This document shows, piece after piece, positions 9,568 through 17,604 of a stretch of 27,643 nt of DNA. The translations under genes and the position numbers were made by a program. Origin of the DNA: an uncultured Gemmatimonadota bacterium (lineage in GTDB: Bacteria; Gemmatimonadota; Gemmatimonadetes; Gemmatimonadales; Gemmatimonadaceae); the NCBI GenBank assembly GCA_946478895.1, contig CAMLDY010000028.1, positions 1-27,643 on the forward strand, given 5' to 3'. Within the stretch, counting starts at the first letter, position 1; the number at the start of each line of letters is the position of its first letter. The notes under the pieces are model-generated. The model saw only the letters and a list, made by a program, of their open reading frames with translations. It ran no database searches and had not been told where the DNA came from.

Positions 9568-11499
9568 ATGGCAATTCTCGACAGAGTACAGACTCCAGCC
9601 GATCTGAAGTCCATGACCCGCGACGAGCTCCGCGCCGTCGCGGAAGAGATGCGCGCGCGACTCATCGAGATCTGCTCCCGGACGGGTGGCCACATCGGAG
9701 CCGGACTGGGGGTTGTCGAGCTGACGGTCGCCCTCCATGCGGCGTTCGACACGCCGAGCGACAAGTTGATCTGGGACGTCGGGCACCAGGGCTATCCGCA
9801 CAAGCTGCTGACGGGCCGCGCCGATCGCATGGAAACGCTGCGCCAGGAAGGTGGGCTGTCGGGTTTCCTGAAGCGCACCGAGAGTGAGTACGACGCATTC
9901 GGCGCGGGCCACGCCGGCACCGCGATTTCGGCGGGGTACGGCATGGCTGTCGCGCGCGACCTCAACGGGGATTCGTTCAAGGTCGTCTCTGTCCTCGGTG
10001 ACGGCGCGCTCACATGTGGTCTCGCGTACGAGGGATTGAATAACGCCGGCGCGTCCGACACGGATTTCATCGTCGTCCTGAACGACAACGAGATGTCGAT
10101 CGCGCCGAACGTGGGGGCGATGTCCAAGTACCTGACCTCGATCCAGCGCAATCCGCTCTACAATCGCGTGCGCTCGGCGATCGGAAGTGTTGTCGATGCC
10201 GCGCCGGGCCCGCTGTCGGCGGTGGGGACACTGGTGCGCAAGTGGGAGGAGAGCATGAAGTCTTTCCTCACTCCCGGAGTCCTGTTCGAGGAGCTCGGCT
10301 TCCGCTACTTCGGACCGATCGACGGACACGACATCGATGCGTTGATGGATACCATGGTGGCGGTACGGGAGATGTCTGGTCCGCGCCTGATTCACTGCAT
10401 AACTCAGAAGGGCAAAGGCTTTCCCGCCGGCGAGCACGTCGAGAAATGGCACGCATTGCCGCCCGGCCACGATCCGGCGACTGGGAAGCAGCGCAAGGTC
10501 TCTTCCGCCAACTCCGCCTATACCGCCGCGTTCGGCCAGGCGCTTGTCGACATCGCGCGCGAGAATCCGCGGGTCGTCGCGATCACCGGAGCAATGCCGA
10601 GCGGCACCGGAACGGGGGCCTTCGCGAAGGCGTATCCACAGCGATTCTTCGATGTCGGGATCGCCGAGGGCCACGCCGTGACTTTTGCCGCAGGTCTGGC
10701 GACTGAAGGCATTCGTCCGGTATGCGCGATCTACTCGACGTTCCTGCAGCGGGCCTACGACAACGTCATTCACGACGTGGCCATTCAGCATCTTCCGGTG
10801 GTCTTCGCGATGGATAGGGCAGGGGTCGTGGGTGAAGACGGACCGACCCATATGGGGCTTTACGACATCGCCTACATGCTGGCGGTGCCGGGGATGGTCG
10901 TCACCGCGCCAAAGAACGGTCGCGAGATGGTCGGGTTGCTGCGCAGCGGCATTGAGCACGATAGCGGCCCGTTCTGCCTTCGCTATCCGCGCGATGCGAC
11001 GCCGGACGTCGTTCCAGCCACCGGGGAAATCGATGCTATCCCGCACGGGACGTGGGAGATTCTGCGGCGCGGGACCGGCTCGCACGATGCCCCGAGCGCG
11101 GTGGCTATCCTCGCCGTCGGAACGATGGTGCTACCCTCACTTGGAGCAGCCGAGATTCTGAACGAGAGCGGCATCAGCGCGACGGTCGTAAACTGCCGCT
11201 ATCTCAAGCCGTATGATGCGAACATCCTCGCTGACATCGTCCGCGACCATCACAACATCCTGGTGGTCGAGGAAGGCACGGTGGTCAACGGCTTCGGATC
11301 TTTCATGTCCCGCGTCATCGGCGAGATGCAGCCGGCGGCGAAGGTCGTCGCGCATGGTGTGCTCGACGACTTCGTGGATCAGGCGCCGCGAGCGAAGCAG
11401 CTGGCATTGCTCGGGCTCGACGCCCCCGGCATCGCCCGACGCGCGAGCGAGGCGTTCAGTCTGGAGAGCTCGCGGGGCGCCCATCTCCGCGCCGTTTGA
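9568..11499 (+). CDS. dxs: 1-deoxy-D-xylulose-5-phosphate synthase
   Basis: Thiamine-diphosphate enzyme for the first step of the MEP isoprenoid pathway: pyruvate plus glyceraldehyde 3-phosphate to DXP. It has 643 residues against about 620 for E. coli. Visible are the N-terminal GGH (40-42) followed by LGVVELTVALH, WDVGHQGYPHK (69-79), the ThDP/Mg segment GDGALTCGLAYEGLNNAG (144-161) with LNDNEMSI (171-178), and the transketolase-like middle domain with YSTFLQRAYDNVIHDVA and DRAGVVGEDGPTHMG. Start ATG 9568. It sits directly after ispA, so the entry step and a main user of the pathway are in one unit. Its stop overlaps the nadK start by one base (TGATG). Confidence 0.97.
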   Translation: MAILDRVQTPADLKSMTRDELRAVAEEMRARLIEICSRTGGHIGAGLGVVELTVALHAAFDTPSDKLIWDVGHQGYPHKLLTGRADRMETLRQEGGLSGFLKRTESEYDAFGAGHAGTAISAGYGMAVARDLNGDSFKVVSVLGDGALTCGLAYEGLNNAGASDTDFIVVLNDNEMSIAPNVGAMSKYLTSIQRNPLYNRVRSAIGSVVDAAPGPLSAVGTLVRKWEESMKSFLTPGVLFEELGFRYFGPIDGHDIDALMDTMVAVREMSGPRLIHCITQKGKGFPAGEHVEKWHALPPGHDPATGKQRKVSSANSAYTAAFGQALVDIARENPRVVAITGAMPSGTGTGAFAKAYPQRFFDVGIAEGHAVTFAAGLATEGIRPVCAIYSTFLQRAYDNVIHDVAIQHLPVVFAMDRAGVVGEDGPTHMGLYDIAYMLAVPGMVVTAPKNGREMVGLLRSGIEHDSGPFCLRYPRDATPDVVPATGEIDAIPHGTWEILRRGTGSHDAPSAVAILAVGTMVLPSLGAAEILNESGISATVVNCRYLKPYDANILADIVRDHHNILVVEEGTVVNGFGSFMSRVIGEMQPAAKVVAHGVLDDFVDQAPRAKQLALLGLDAPGIARRASEAFSLESSRGAHLRAV

Positions 11500-12356
11500 T
11501 GCGTCTTGGCGTCATCGGCCACCAGGGATATGAGGAGCTTTCAGACATCCTCCGCACCCTGTTCAGCGTTGCACCGGCACTCAATATCGAGCCACTGCTC
11601 GAGCAAGGGCTGCACGAAGTGGCCGGCAAGGGCGCGCGCCTCGAGGATCCAGGCCAGTTAGACGCGCTCGTAACGCTTGGCGGGGATGGAACGCTGCTGC
11701 GCGGTGCGCGGCTGATCGACGGCCGGAACATCCCGATACTGGGTGTCAATCTCGGGCGACTCGGTTTTCTGACCAGCTGTCAGAGCGAGGACTTCGAGCC
11801 GGCGCTCAAGAACCTCGCAAGCGGCGATTACGTTGCGCAACCGCGCATGGCGCTCAGTGCGCGCGCGATCGACTCCGAAGGCGCGACCCGCAAACAATGG
11901 CGCGCGCTCAACGACTTCGTGCTCCACAAGGGCGGATTCGCGAGAGTCGTCAGGCTGAACGTCTTTGTGGACGGCGAGAGCATTGGCACCTACGCCGCGG
12001 ACGGGGTGGTCATCTCCACGCCGACGGGATCGACTGCCTACAGTCTCTCTGCTGGCGGACCGGTTGTTGTCCCCACGGTCGAATCGATCATCATGACGCC
12101 GATCTCGCCGCACACCCTCGCGATCAGATCGCTGGTGATACCGGCCGACGCCGAGGTGACGGTGGAAGCAAACGAGACTCCCACCGAACTTCTGGTTACG
12201 GTCGACGGGCAGGTCGGTACGAGTTTCGTGAAGGGCGAGAAGCTCAAGGTGAGCAAGGCAGACAATCCGGTGCGCATCGTCCGCTTCCCGGGTGCGACGT
12301 TCTTCGAGCGCATGCGAGTGAAGCTTGGCTGGGGCGGCCTCCCCGACGACGACTAG
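11499..12356 (+). CDS. nadK: NAD kinase (ATP/polyphosphate-dependent)
   Basis: Phosphorylates NAD to NADP in the cytosol. 285 residues from ATG 11499; a TTG one codon earlier is less likely. Motifs are LVTLGGDGTLLRGAR (57-71), GVNLGRLGFLT (82-92), the NE/D motif as ND (138-139) in ALNDFVLHKG, and TPTGSTAYSLSAGGP (174-188), followed by PISPHTLAIRSLV. All catalytic parts are intact. It is coupled to dxs by TGATG and followed 9 bp later by recN; nadK-recN adjacency is a common bacterial arrangement. Confidence 0.96.
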   Translation: MRLGVIGHQGYEELSDILRTLFSVAPALNIEPLLEQGLHEVAGKGARLEDPGQLDALVTLGGDGTLLRGARLIDGRNIPILGVNLGRLGFLTSCQSEDFEPALKNLASGDYVAQPRMALSARAIDSEGATRKQWRALNDFVLHKGGFARVVRLNVFVDGESIGTYAADGVVISTPTGSTAYSLSAGGPVVVPTVESIIMTPISPHTLAIRSLVIPADAEVTVEANETPTELLVTVDGQVGTSFVKGEKLKVSKADNPVRIVRFPGATFFERMRVKLGWGGLPDDD

Positions 12357-12365
12357 CGGTCAGTG

Positions 12366-14033
12366 ATGCTTACAGAGCTGCGGATCCGAAACTTCGCGAT
12401 CATCGAGCAGGTCAACCTTCCGCTTGCCGAAGGGTTCAACGTGCTTTCGGGCGAGACGGGCGCCGGCAAGTCGATAATTGTCGGCGCGCTCGGCCTGCTG
12501 CTCGGCGAGCGGGCGAGCGCTGATCTGATTCGCACCGGTGCCGAGAAGGCGACTGTCGAAGGAGTCTTCGATGTGTCGCGCGTGAAAGGGATCGCGGCGC
12601 TCGCCGACGAGCGCGGCATCGAAGTCGAGGATGACACTCTCGTGCTGAAGCGCGAGATCTCGACCAACGGCCGCGGACGCGCGTGGATCAACGGCGCGAC
12701 CGTAACCGCGACGGTGCTCGCCGAAATCGGACGGCAGCTCGTCAACCTCCACGGCCAGCATGACGCGCAGACGCTCCTCGATCCGGAGTCGCAGCGGCGG
12801 ATTCTCGACGCATTCGGAGGCGCGGAGGCTCAGGCGGCGCTGGTGCGCTCGACTCACACCGAGCTGACGGGCATCCGACGTGAGATTGCAACGCTCAACC
12901 AGCGGCGCGCCGACGCCGAGAAGCGCGCCGACTATCTCCGCCACGTCGCCAAAGAGATCGAGGATGCGCGTCTCACGGCGGGCGAAGATGCACGGCTCGA
13001 GGATGAAGCGCGGGTTCTCGAGAACGCCGACGAGCTCCGCACGCTGGCGACCACTCTCGGCGAGCTGCTGTCGGGAGAGGAAGGCAGCGTGCTGTCCCAG
13101 CTGGGGGCAGCGCAGCGTCCGCTGACGTCGATCGAGAGAATCGATTCATCCGCGGCGAGGATGCAGGAGCTGTTCGACACGGCCTTCTACGCACTGCAGG
13201 AGCTCGCCCGAAGCGTCGAGGATTACGCGGGCTCGGTGGATCTGGATCCCGCCCGCCTGGAGGAGGTCCGTCAGCGTCGCGACCGGCTGTTCGGTCTGCT
13301 CAAGAAGTACGGGCCGACGCTGGATGCCGTGATCGAGACCGGAAAGTCGTCGCGTGCGGAGCTGGATCTCGTCGACACCGCCGGGTTGGATATCGCCAAT
13401 CTCACCGCGCGCGAGGCCGAGGCGCGCCGGCGTCTCGGCGGTGAGGCCGAGAGGCTGACCGAGTTGCGGCTCTCCGCGGCGAAGAAGCTGGCGAAAGCTG
13501 TTGACGCTCTGCTGCCGTCGCTGGGAATGCCCGACGGCCGATTCACCGTTTCACTCACCTCGCGGGATGAGCCGACCTCCGACGGCGCCGAAGATGTCGA
13601 ATTTCGAGTGGCGCTCAACGTGGGTCACGAAGACCGCCCGCTGGCACGGGTGGCGTCGGGTGGAGAGCTGTCCCGAGTCATGTTGGCCCTCAAGACCATT
13701 TTGGCGCGCGTCGATCGGGTGCCGACCCTGATCTTCGACGAAGTGGATGCCGGAATCGGGGGACGGGTCGGGCTACAGGTTGGCGACACCCTGCGCCGCG
13801 TCGCGAAGGAGCATCAGGTATTCGCGATCTCACACCTCCCGCAGATCGCCGCTCGCGCGCACCATCACATCGTCGTGGCAAAAGGTGCCAAGGGCGGCGT
13901 GACCACCGCCGACATCACCGTCCTCGATGGTGTGACTCGGGTCAACGAAATCGCGCGGATGCTGGGCGGGGATCCGGAGAGCAAGGTCAGCCGCGCGCAC
14001 GCCAGGGAGTTGCTCGAGAGCGCGACTGCTTAA
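12366..14033 (+). CDS. recN: DNA repair protein RecN
   Basis: SMC-like ATPase acting early in double-strand break repair, holding DNA ends and supporting RecA. The 555 residues have the split ABC ATPase at both ends: Walker A GETGAGKS (29-36) and the Q-loop-like LHGQHDAQTLLD at about 128-139, then a central coiled coil (about 150-380). In the C-terminal half are the signature SGGELSR (about 430-436) and Walker B LIFDEVDAGIGG (about 453-464), with ISHLPQIAA after it. The start is ATG 12366; a GTG lies immediately before. It ends the xseB-to-recN run. The 231 bp to the convergent membrane-protein gene contain the large inverted-repeat element and no other gene. Confidence 0.96.
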   Translation: MLTELRIRNFAIIEQVNLPLAEGFNVLSGETGAGKSIIVGALGLLLGERASADLIRTGAEKATVEGVFDVSRVKGIAALADERGIEVEDDTLVLKREISTNGRGRAWINGATVTATVLAEIGRQLVNLHGQHDAQTLLDPESQRRILDAFGGAEAQAALVRSTHTELTGIRREIATLNQRRADAEKRADYLRHVAKEIEDARLTAGEDARLEDEARVLENADELRTLATTLGELLSGEEGSVLSQLGAAQRPLTSIERIDSSAARMQELFDTAFYALQELARSVEDYAGSVDLDPARLEEVRQRRDRLFGLLKKYGPTLDAVIETGKSSRAELDLVDTAGLDIANLTAREAEARRRLGGEAERLTELRLSAAKKLAKAVDALLPSLGMPDGRFTVSLTSRDEPTSDGAEDVEFRVALNVGHEDRPLARVASGGELSRVMLALKTILARVDRVPTLIFDEVDAGIGGRVGLQVGDTLRRVAKEHQVFAISHLPQIAARAHHHIVVAKGAKGGVTTADITVLDGVTRVNEIARMLGGDPESKVSRAHARELLESATA

Positions 14034-14066
14034 CCCGGATTCTGGGACCTGACCGCTGTCGACTGG

Positions 14067-14233
14067 CACCCCTAGTCAAAAAGGCGGCAGGTGGGAGAGA
14101 TGCGCAGAGATGCTCGGGCAAAAGTTGTCATGCTCGCCTTCTAGCTGCGTCACGCAGGGTTAGACGCGCAGGATAAACTGATACCTGTGCCTCTGGCCAC
14201 GTCTCCCACCTGCCGCCTTTTTGACTAGGGGTG
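14067..14233. repeat. 167-bp element bounded by perfect 32-bp inverted repeats
   Basis: Left arm 14067-14098 and right arm 14202-14233 are exact 32-bp reverse complements (beginning CACCCCTAGTCAAAAAGGCG). The 103-bp interior contains its own hairpins: CTGCG-TCA-CGCAG (14145-14157) and GCGCAGG (14166-14172) with CCTGTGC (14184-14190, one wobble). It sits between convergent recN and the barrel gene. An RNA from either strand would fold into a long stem with a branched head, and five T (or A) residues lie inside the arms. No target-site duplication is visible at the edges and no ORF inside looks real. It may be a bidirectional terminator, a MITE-like element or a structured RNA. Confidence 0.85.
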
Positions 14234-14264
14234 TCCGCCGAAGCGGCGCGATCCGTCCGCCGAG

Positions 14265-15950
14265 TTACTTCCCCCCGAATATCCGAGCGTAAAGTCGAAG
14301 CTGGATCTGGTCGGTGAAGAACTTCGGCTGATTGCCGCCGGCGCCCTTGGTGGTCTGCCAATGCAGGTAGGTCACCTCGAACGGGATCTTCGCCTTGCCC
14401 TGCTCGAACGAGTACAGGTTCGAGAACGAGATGCCGCCGCCGAAGCGGTGCTCTGTCTGCGCCGTCTCCTGATCGAGGGTGGAGGCGTCGAGGGTGAGGT
14501 CGGCAAAACCGGTGGTCGCCGCCGGAATCGTGAAGGTGCCGGTGTAGTGGTCTTCCTGCTTGTTGCGGTACATGTACCACCCGGACACCGCGAAGAAATC
14601 GTTCACCACAATGCGCGGCGCAGTCTCGAACTCGAATGCGCTGCCGAGCTTGCGGTCGACAGTCTGGCGACGATAGAGCGGCGCCAGCTCCTCGTTCGGC
14701 AGATCGGTGATGCGCATCGTCTGCTGGTCCGCGAACGGCTTGTTGTAGCGCAGCACGAACGATTCCCAGAACCGGCTGCCGAGCAGGATGTCTGTGAACC
14801 ATCTGCCTTCGATCGCCTTGGCGCCGCGACCGGTGCCAATGTCGATGAAATTGTCCGCTGATTCGATCTCGCCGCTCGGGATGCGGAAGACCCCGCCGAT
14901 GGCGGTGCGAAGATTGAAGCCGTGCGGTGACATCCGCGCTTCGGTGTTGCCGCCGAAGGTGTCGAACAGAGAGAACTTGCCGCCGACATCGATGTCGCCA
15001 ACGTGCGACCGTCCGACAGACTCGAGCGGCGCGGCGGCAATGCCGAACAACGGGTCACTCAGGATCCGCTGCGCATCGCGAAGGCTCAGCCGCGTCTGCG
15101 CGGCGAAGGGGCCGGTGGTGGTCGGGTCGATGCTCGTGATGCCGAACTGATTGTAAAGCGCGCGGAATGCGGCGACCCGGGCTTCGATTGCCAGCTGCGC
15201 GTCGGTGCCGGCGATCGGTACGAACGGCGAGGTCGAGTAGATCTGGTTGACGCCGCCCGCAAATGCGCGGGAGTTCGCGATCAAGGATTGGGCACTCGCC
15301 TGATTGGCGAGGAGAGCGGGACACGATGGCGATGCCGCGGGATTCGCCTGGCACGCCGCCAGCGACCCCTCGAGGGTGTTGGCTGCGGTCGTGAACTGCG
15401 CGAGCAGCGCAGCATTCTGCGCCGCCGCCCCCTGCACCGCGAGCGCGGGATTGAATCCAAGGTTGCCGTTGGTACCGGCAGTGTTGACGCTGAAAAAGGC
15501 AGACGATTGAGTCTTGACGTAGGGGATCTGCACGCCGACGGAGAACTTCTTGGTCAGTCCTGCCTCGAGCACAATCGGAATGGCGGTTACGTGATCGCGG
15601 AGATTCACCACGGTGTTGCCGAGCGTCGCGTACCAGGTCGGATTGCCGGTTAGGCTCTGGAGGCCAGCCTGGAGGCTGGCGAGGTTCGGGAACTGCTTCA
15701 CGCCGATCGTATCGAGGGTGAAATCGATTCCCAAAGGCTCGAGCGCGCCGTCGGGCCGGCCGGGCGTGTCCATTCCGTAGCGTTCGTTGAACCAGGTCCA
15801 CTGACCGACGATGCGCATGCGAAAGACTCCGCGCGGGAGCACCAGGGCGTCGTCGCCGACACCGAGCACGCGCTGAGCGTTGCCGGGTGTGGCAAAAGTC
15901 GCGATGAAAGCCAGTGCTACGGTGGAAACGCGGACCAAAAGACGGCGCAT
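14265..15950 (-). CDS. predicted outer-membrane beta-barrel protein, function unknown
   Basis: 561 residues from ATG 15950, which follows a GGAG Shine-Dalgarno at 7 nt spacing. The open frame extends 43 codons further, but those codons would bury the signal peptide. Residues 1-26 are a clear Sec signal ending in PGNA|Q. The rest is rich in alternating amphipathic strands. TKKFSVGVQIPYVK (133-146) and, later, VGDIDVGGKFSLF (317-329) recall the GD-x-x-x-G strand of phenol/MetA-type and related transporter barrels. Between them, residues about 171-300 form an Ala/Gln-rich, probably helical insert holding two cysteines (Cys200, Cys210) that could form a disulfide. The C-terminus (RLYARIFGGK) lacks the usual final aromatic. 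It is monocistronic with its own promoter. I do not recognise a specific family. Confidence 0.72.
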   Translation of the reverse strand: MRRLLVRVSTVALAFIATFATPGNAQRVLGVGDDALVLPRGVFRMRIVGQWTWFNERYGMDTPGRPDGALEPLGIDFTLDTIGVKQFPNLASLQAGLQSLTGNPTWYATLGNTVVNLRDHVTAIPIVLEAGLTKKFSVGVQIPYVKTQSSAFFSVNTAGTNGNLGFNPALAVQGAAAQNAALLAQFTTAANTLEGSLAACQANPAASPSCPALLANQASAQSLIANSRAFAGGVNQIYSTSPFVPIAGTDAQLAIEARVAAFRALYNQFGITSIDPTTTGPFAAQTRLSLRDAQRILSDPLFGIAAAPLESVGRSHVGDIDVGGKFSLFDTFGGNTEARMSPHGFNLRTAIGGVFRIPSGEIESADNFIDIGTGRGAKAIEGRWFTDILLGSRFWESFVLRYNKPFADQQTMRITDLPNEELAPLYRRQTVDRKLGSAFEFETAPRIVVNDFFAVSGWYMYRNKQEDHYTGTFTIPAATTGFADLTLDASTLDQETAQTEHRFGGGISFSNLYSFEQGKAKIPFEVTYLHWQTTKGAGGNQPKFFTDQIQLRLYARIFGGK

Positions 15951-16020
15951 AGATTCTCCGCACGATGTTGAAAGCTGGAAGGCGATCGTCTGAGTTACGA
16001 CGGTCGCTGGCGGGGGAGAC

Positions 16021-16048
16021 GTTATCATTCCGTCAAAGGTTTTGTCAA
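16021..16048 (-). promoter_or_regulatory. putative promoter of the outer-membrane barrel gene
   Basis: Minus strand: a perfect TTGACA (16048-16043), a 16-nt spacer and GATAAC (16026-16021). Transcription would start near 16014, giving a leader of roughly 64 nt that contains the GGAG site. This is the best -35 match I found in the window. Confidence 0.55.
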
Positions 16049-16155
16049 CTGAAATTCGTCGCCGCGCGAGGGGCCCCAACGCGCTTGTTGGAGCCGTTTT
16101 ACGCCCGTAGCTTTGTCATGCGCCGCGCCATGGCTCAGTCGGTCCTTTCTTCTCC

Positions 16156-16240
16156 GCTCGGGTGGCGAAACCGGTAGACGCGAGGGACTTAAAATCCCTT
16201 GGGATAAGATCCCATGCGGGTTCGATCCCCGCCCCGAGCA
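16156..16240 (+). tRNA. tRNA-Leu, anticodon UAA
   Basis: An 85-nt cloverleaf. The acceptor stem pairs GCTCGGG (16156-16162) with CCCGAGC (16233-16239), with discriminator A16240. The D arm region is GCGAAACCGGTAGACGC. The anticodon stem GGGA/TCCC encloses loop CTTAAAA with anticodon TAA at 16190-16192. A long class II variable arm (GGGAT-AAG-ATCCC) and the T arm GCGGGTTCGATCCCCGC follow. The 3' CCA is not encoded; TCT follows the discriminator. The long variable arm, discriminator A and anticodon all fit leucine (reads UUA/UUG). Confidence 0.96.
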
Positions 16241-16317
16241 TCTCACATCTAGGGAGCGCTTCGCCAGCCGGCGTAGCGCATCTCACATCCAGGGAGCGCT
16301 TCGCCAACCCCCGTACC
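16238..16317 (+). repeat. tandem duplication of a 40-bp unit starting at the tRNA-Leu 3' end
   Basis: Copy 1 is 16238-16277 and copy 2 is 16278-16317. They differ at five of 40 positions (T/C at unit position 13 and four G/A or G/C changes near the end). Both carry GCATCTCACATC and AGGGAGCGCTTCGCC. Copy 1 begins with the last three bases of the tRNA gene. No intrinsic terminator with a T-run is seen after the tRNA, so the repeat may overlap its 3' trailer or be a recombination scar. Confidence 0.85.
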
Positions 16318-16608
16318 GCGCGTACAGGGCCCGCAACGGAACGGGTGCGAGTCTTCAGTGGCACAGCTGAAAGCTTGCAGTTCACTGCCGCGCCGACTTT
16401 CACGTGAGGCCGGCGCCCGCGGTCGATTTCATCACCTGCGCAATTCCCTAAGCAGTGGACACATTCGCGGCGTGCCTTGATTGTCCCCCGGCCGCGACGG
16501 TGACGTCCCGACGTTGTGAACTGGCGACTCGCCACTATGCTTCTCTCACACCTCGCACCCGTTCAGTTGCAGTTACTTCGAATCCGGCCCCGCGCATCAA
16601 ATCAACGA
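16318..16608. other. non-coding stretch upstream of the lipid kinase, with one promoter candidate
   Basis: I see no convincing gene here. Open frames crossing it are extensions of the kinase frame (to GTG 16516) or shadows. On the plus strand TTGTGA (16514-16519), 16 nt and TATGCT (16536-16541) make a modest promoter candidate (four of six matches in each box), about 68 nt before the chosen kinase start. Confidence 0.35.
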
Positions 16609-17535
16609 ATGCCTGACCAGGCACCCCCCGTCCGGCCGAACGCCATCACCCGGGTGATGCTGGTCGTGAATCCGGCATCGCGGCGCGGCGCACGCATCCG
16701 GCAAAAGGCGATCGATGCCTTCTCGAACGCGGGAGTAGCTTGCGACGTCATGCTTACCGCGGCGCCCGGGCACGCCGCGACCCTCACCGCCGAGCACGCT
16801 CAGAAGTACGATGCTGTGTTCACGCTCGGCGGTGACGGAACCGTGATGGAGGTGCTCGGTGAGCTCGCGCATCGCGGCCCGCCAGTCGGCGTGCTGGCCG
16901 GTGGCACGGGCAATGTCGTCGCCCGGACCCTCGGCATTCCGCTCAATCCGCGGCGCGCCGTGCCGCTGCTGCTCGATGGGGATCAGGCAACTCTCGACCT
17001 TGGGCGGCTGGGCGATGGGCGCCGCTTCGCGATCGGCGTCGGAGTGGGCCTGGATGCTACGATGATCGCCGAGGCACCGGCGCGCCTCAAGAAACGGTTC
17101 GGCTTCATGGCGTACGTCATCGGTGGCTATAAAGCGGTGATACGGAACAAGAAGTTCTCTCTGCGTCTCACCGTGGACGGCGCCCTCTACGAGCGCACAG
17201 CCTCGGCCGTGCTGGTTGCGAACTTCGGCGCCGTTCTCAACGATCTGGTCTCCTTCGGCCACGGAATCGTCCACGACGATGGTCTGCTCAACGCCTGCGT
17301 CTTCTCTCCCAACACATTCTGGGATTCGGTGAGGATCCTCTGGCGAATGGTGCGGAAGGATTTCAGAGCCGATCCCTGCCTGTTCTACAAATCCGGCCGC
17401 GATTTCCTGATCGAGACTTCTCCGGCGATGCCCGCTCAGGCGGATGGCGAGCTGCTCCCGTCGTCCCGGATCTCAGTGGCGGTAGATCCGCTCGCCGCCC
17501 GGCTTCTCATTCCAAAAAAGCAATCGGGGAAGTGA
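16609..17535 (+). CDS. diacylglycerol kinase-family lipid kinase (YegS/DgkB-like)
   Basis: Soluble or membrane-associated lipid kinase of the NAD-kinase-like fold. 308 residues from ATG 16609. The family motifs are NPASRRG (21-27), LGGDGTVMEV (73-82), LAGGTGNVVARTLGIP (96-111) and HDDGLLNACVF near residue 224. This family phosphorylates diacylglycerol or related lipids (DgkB recycles DAG; YegS acts on phosphatidylglycerol in vitro), and the substrate cannot be told from sequence. The longer frame from GTG 16516 adds 31 residues outside the usual fold, so I prefer 16609, though no strong Shine-Dalgarno supports it. It stands alone and runs toward the convergent Rad52-like gene. Confidence 0.87.
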   Translation: MPDQAPPVRPNAITRVMLVVNPASRRGARIRQKAIDAFSNAGVACDVMLTAAPGHAATLTAEHAQKYDAVFTLGGDGTVMEVLGELAHRGPPVGVLAGGTGNVVARTLGIPLNPRRAVPLLLDGDQATLDLGRLGDGRRFAIGVGVGLDATMIAEAPARLKKRFGFMAYVIGGYKAVIRNKKFSLRLTVDGALYERTASAVLVANFGAVLNDLVSFGHGIVHDDGLLNACVFSPNTFWDSVRILWRMVRKDFRADPCLFYKSGRDFLIETSPAMPAQADGELLPSSRISVAVDPLAARLLIPKKQSGK

Positions 17536-17547
17536 AGGGGCGCACCG

Positions 17548-17576
17548 AAAAAAAGGCGGGCATTTCTGCCCGCCTT
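17548..17576 (-). terminator. strong intrinsic terminator for the miniprotein/Rad52 unit
   Basis: On the minus strand a 9-bp perfect stem AAGGCGGGC / GCCCGCCTT (arms 17576-17568 and 17561-17553) with a 6-nt loop runs directly into a T-tract of seven (17554-17548). It lies about 30 bp past the Rad52-like stop. On the plus strand it lacks a following T-run but could still slow the convergent kinase transcript. Confidence 0.9.
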
Positions 17577-17604
17577 CGAAAGCTTGCGGTTGGCAACGTC
17601 AGTA

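Noticed and set aside
9532..11085. 517-codon open frame on the minus strand opposite ispA/dxs
   Set aside because: It is the antisense shadow of dxs in high-GC DNA. Its translation is Arg/His/Gly-rich with no family features, while the plus strand encodes an intact Dxs.
14034..14264. Insertion sequence remnant between recN and the barrel gene
   Set aside because: No transposase fragment and no target duplication. I keep the inverted repeat as a feature but not as an IS.
16238..16317. CRISPR-like array
   Set aside because: Only two adjacent copies with no spacer between them and no cas genes; it is a simple tandem duplication.
16113..16407. Plus-strand open frames running through the tRNA-Leu gene and tandem repeat
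   Set aside because: They translate a tRNA gene and a repeated non-coding unit; no start signal or protein-like composition.
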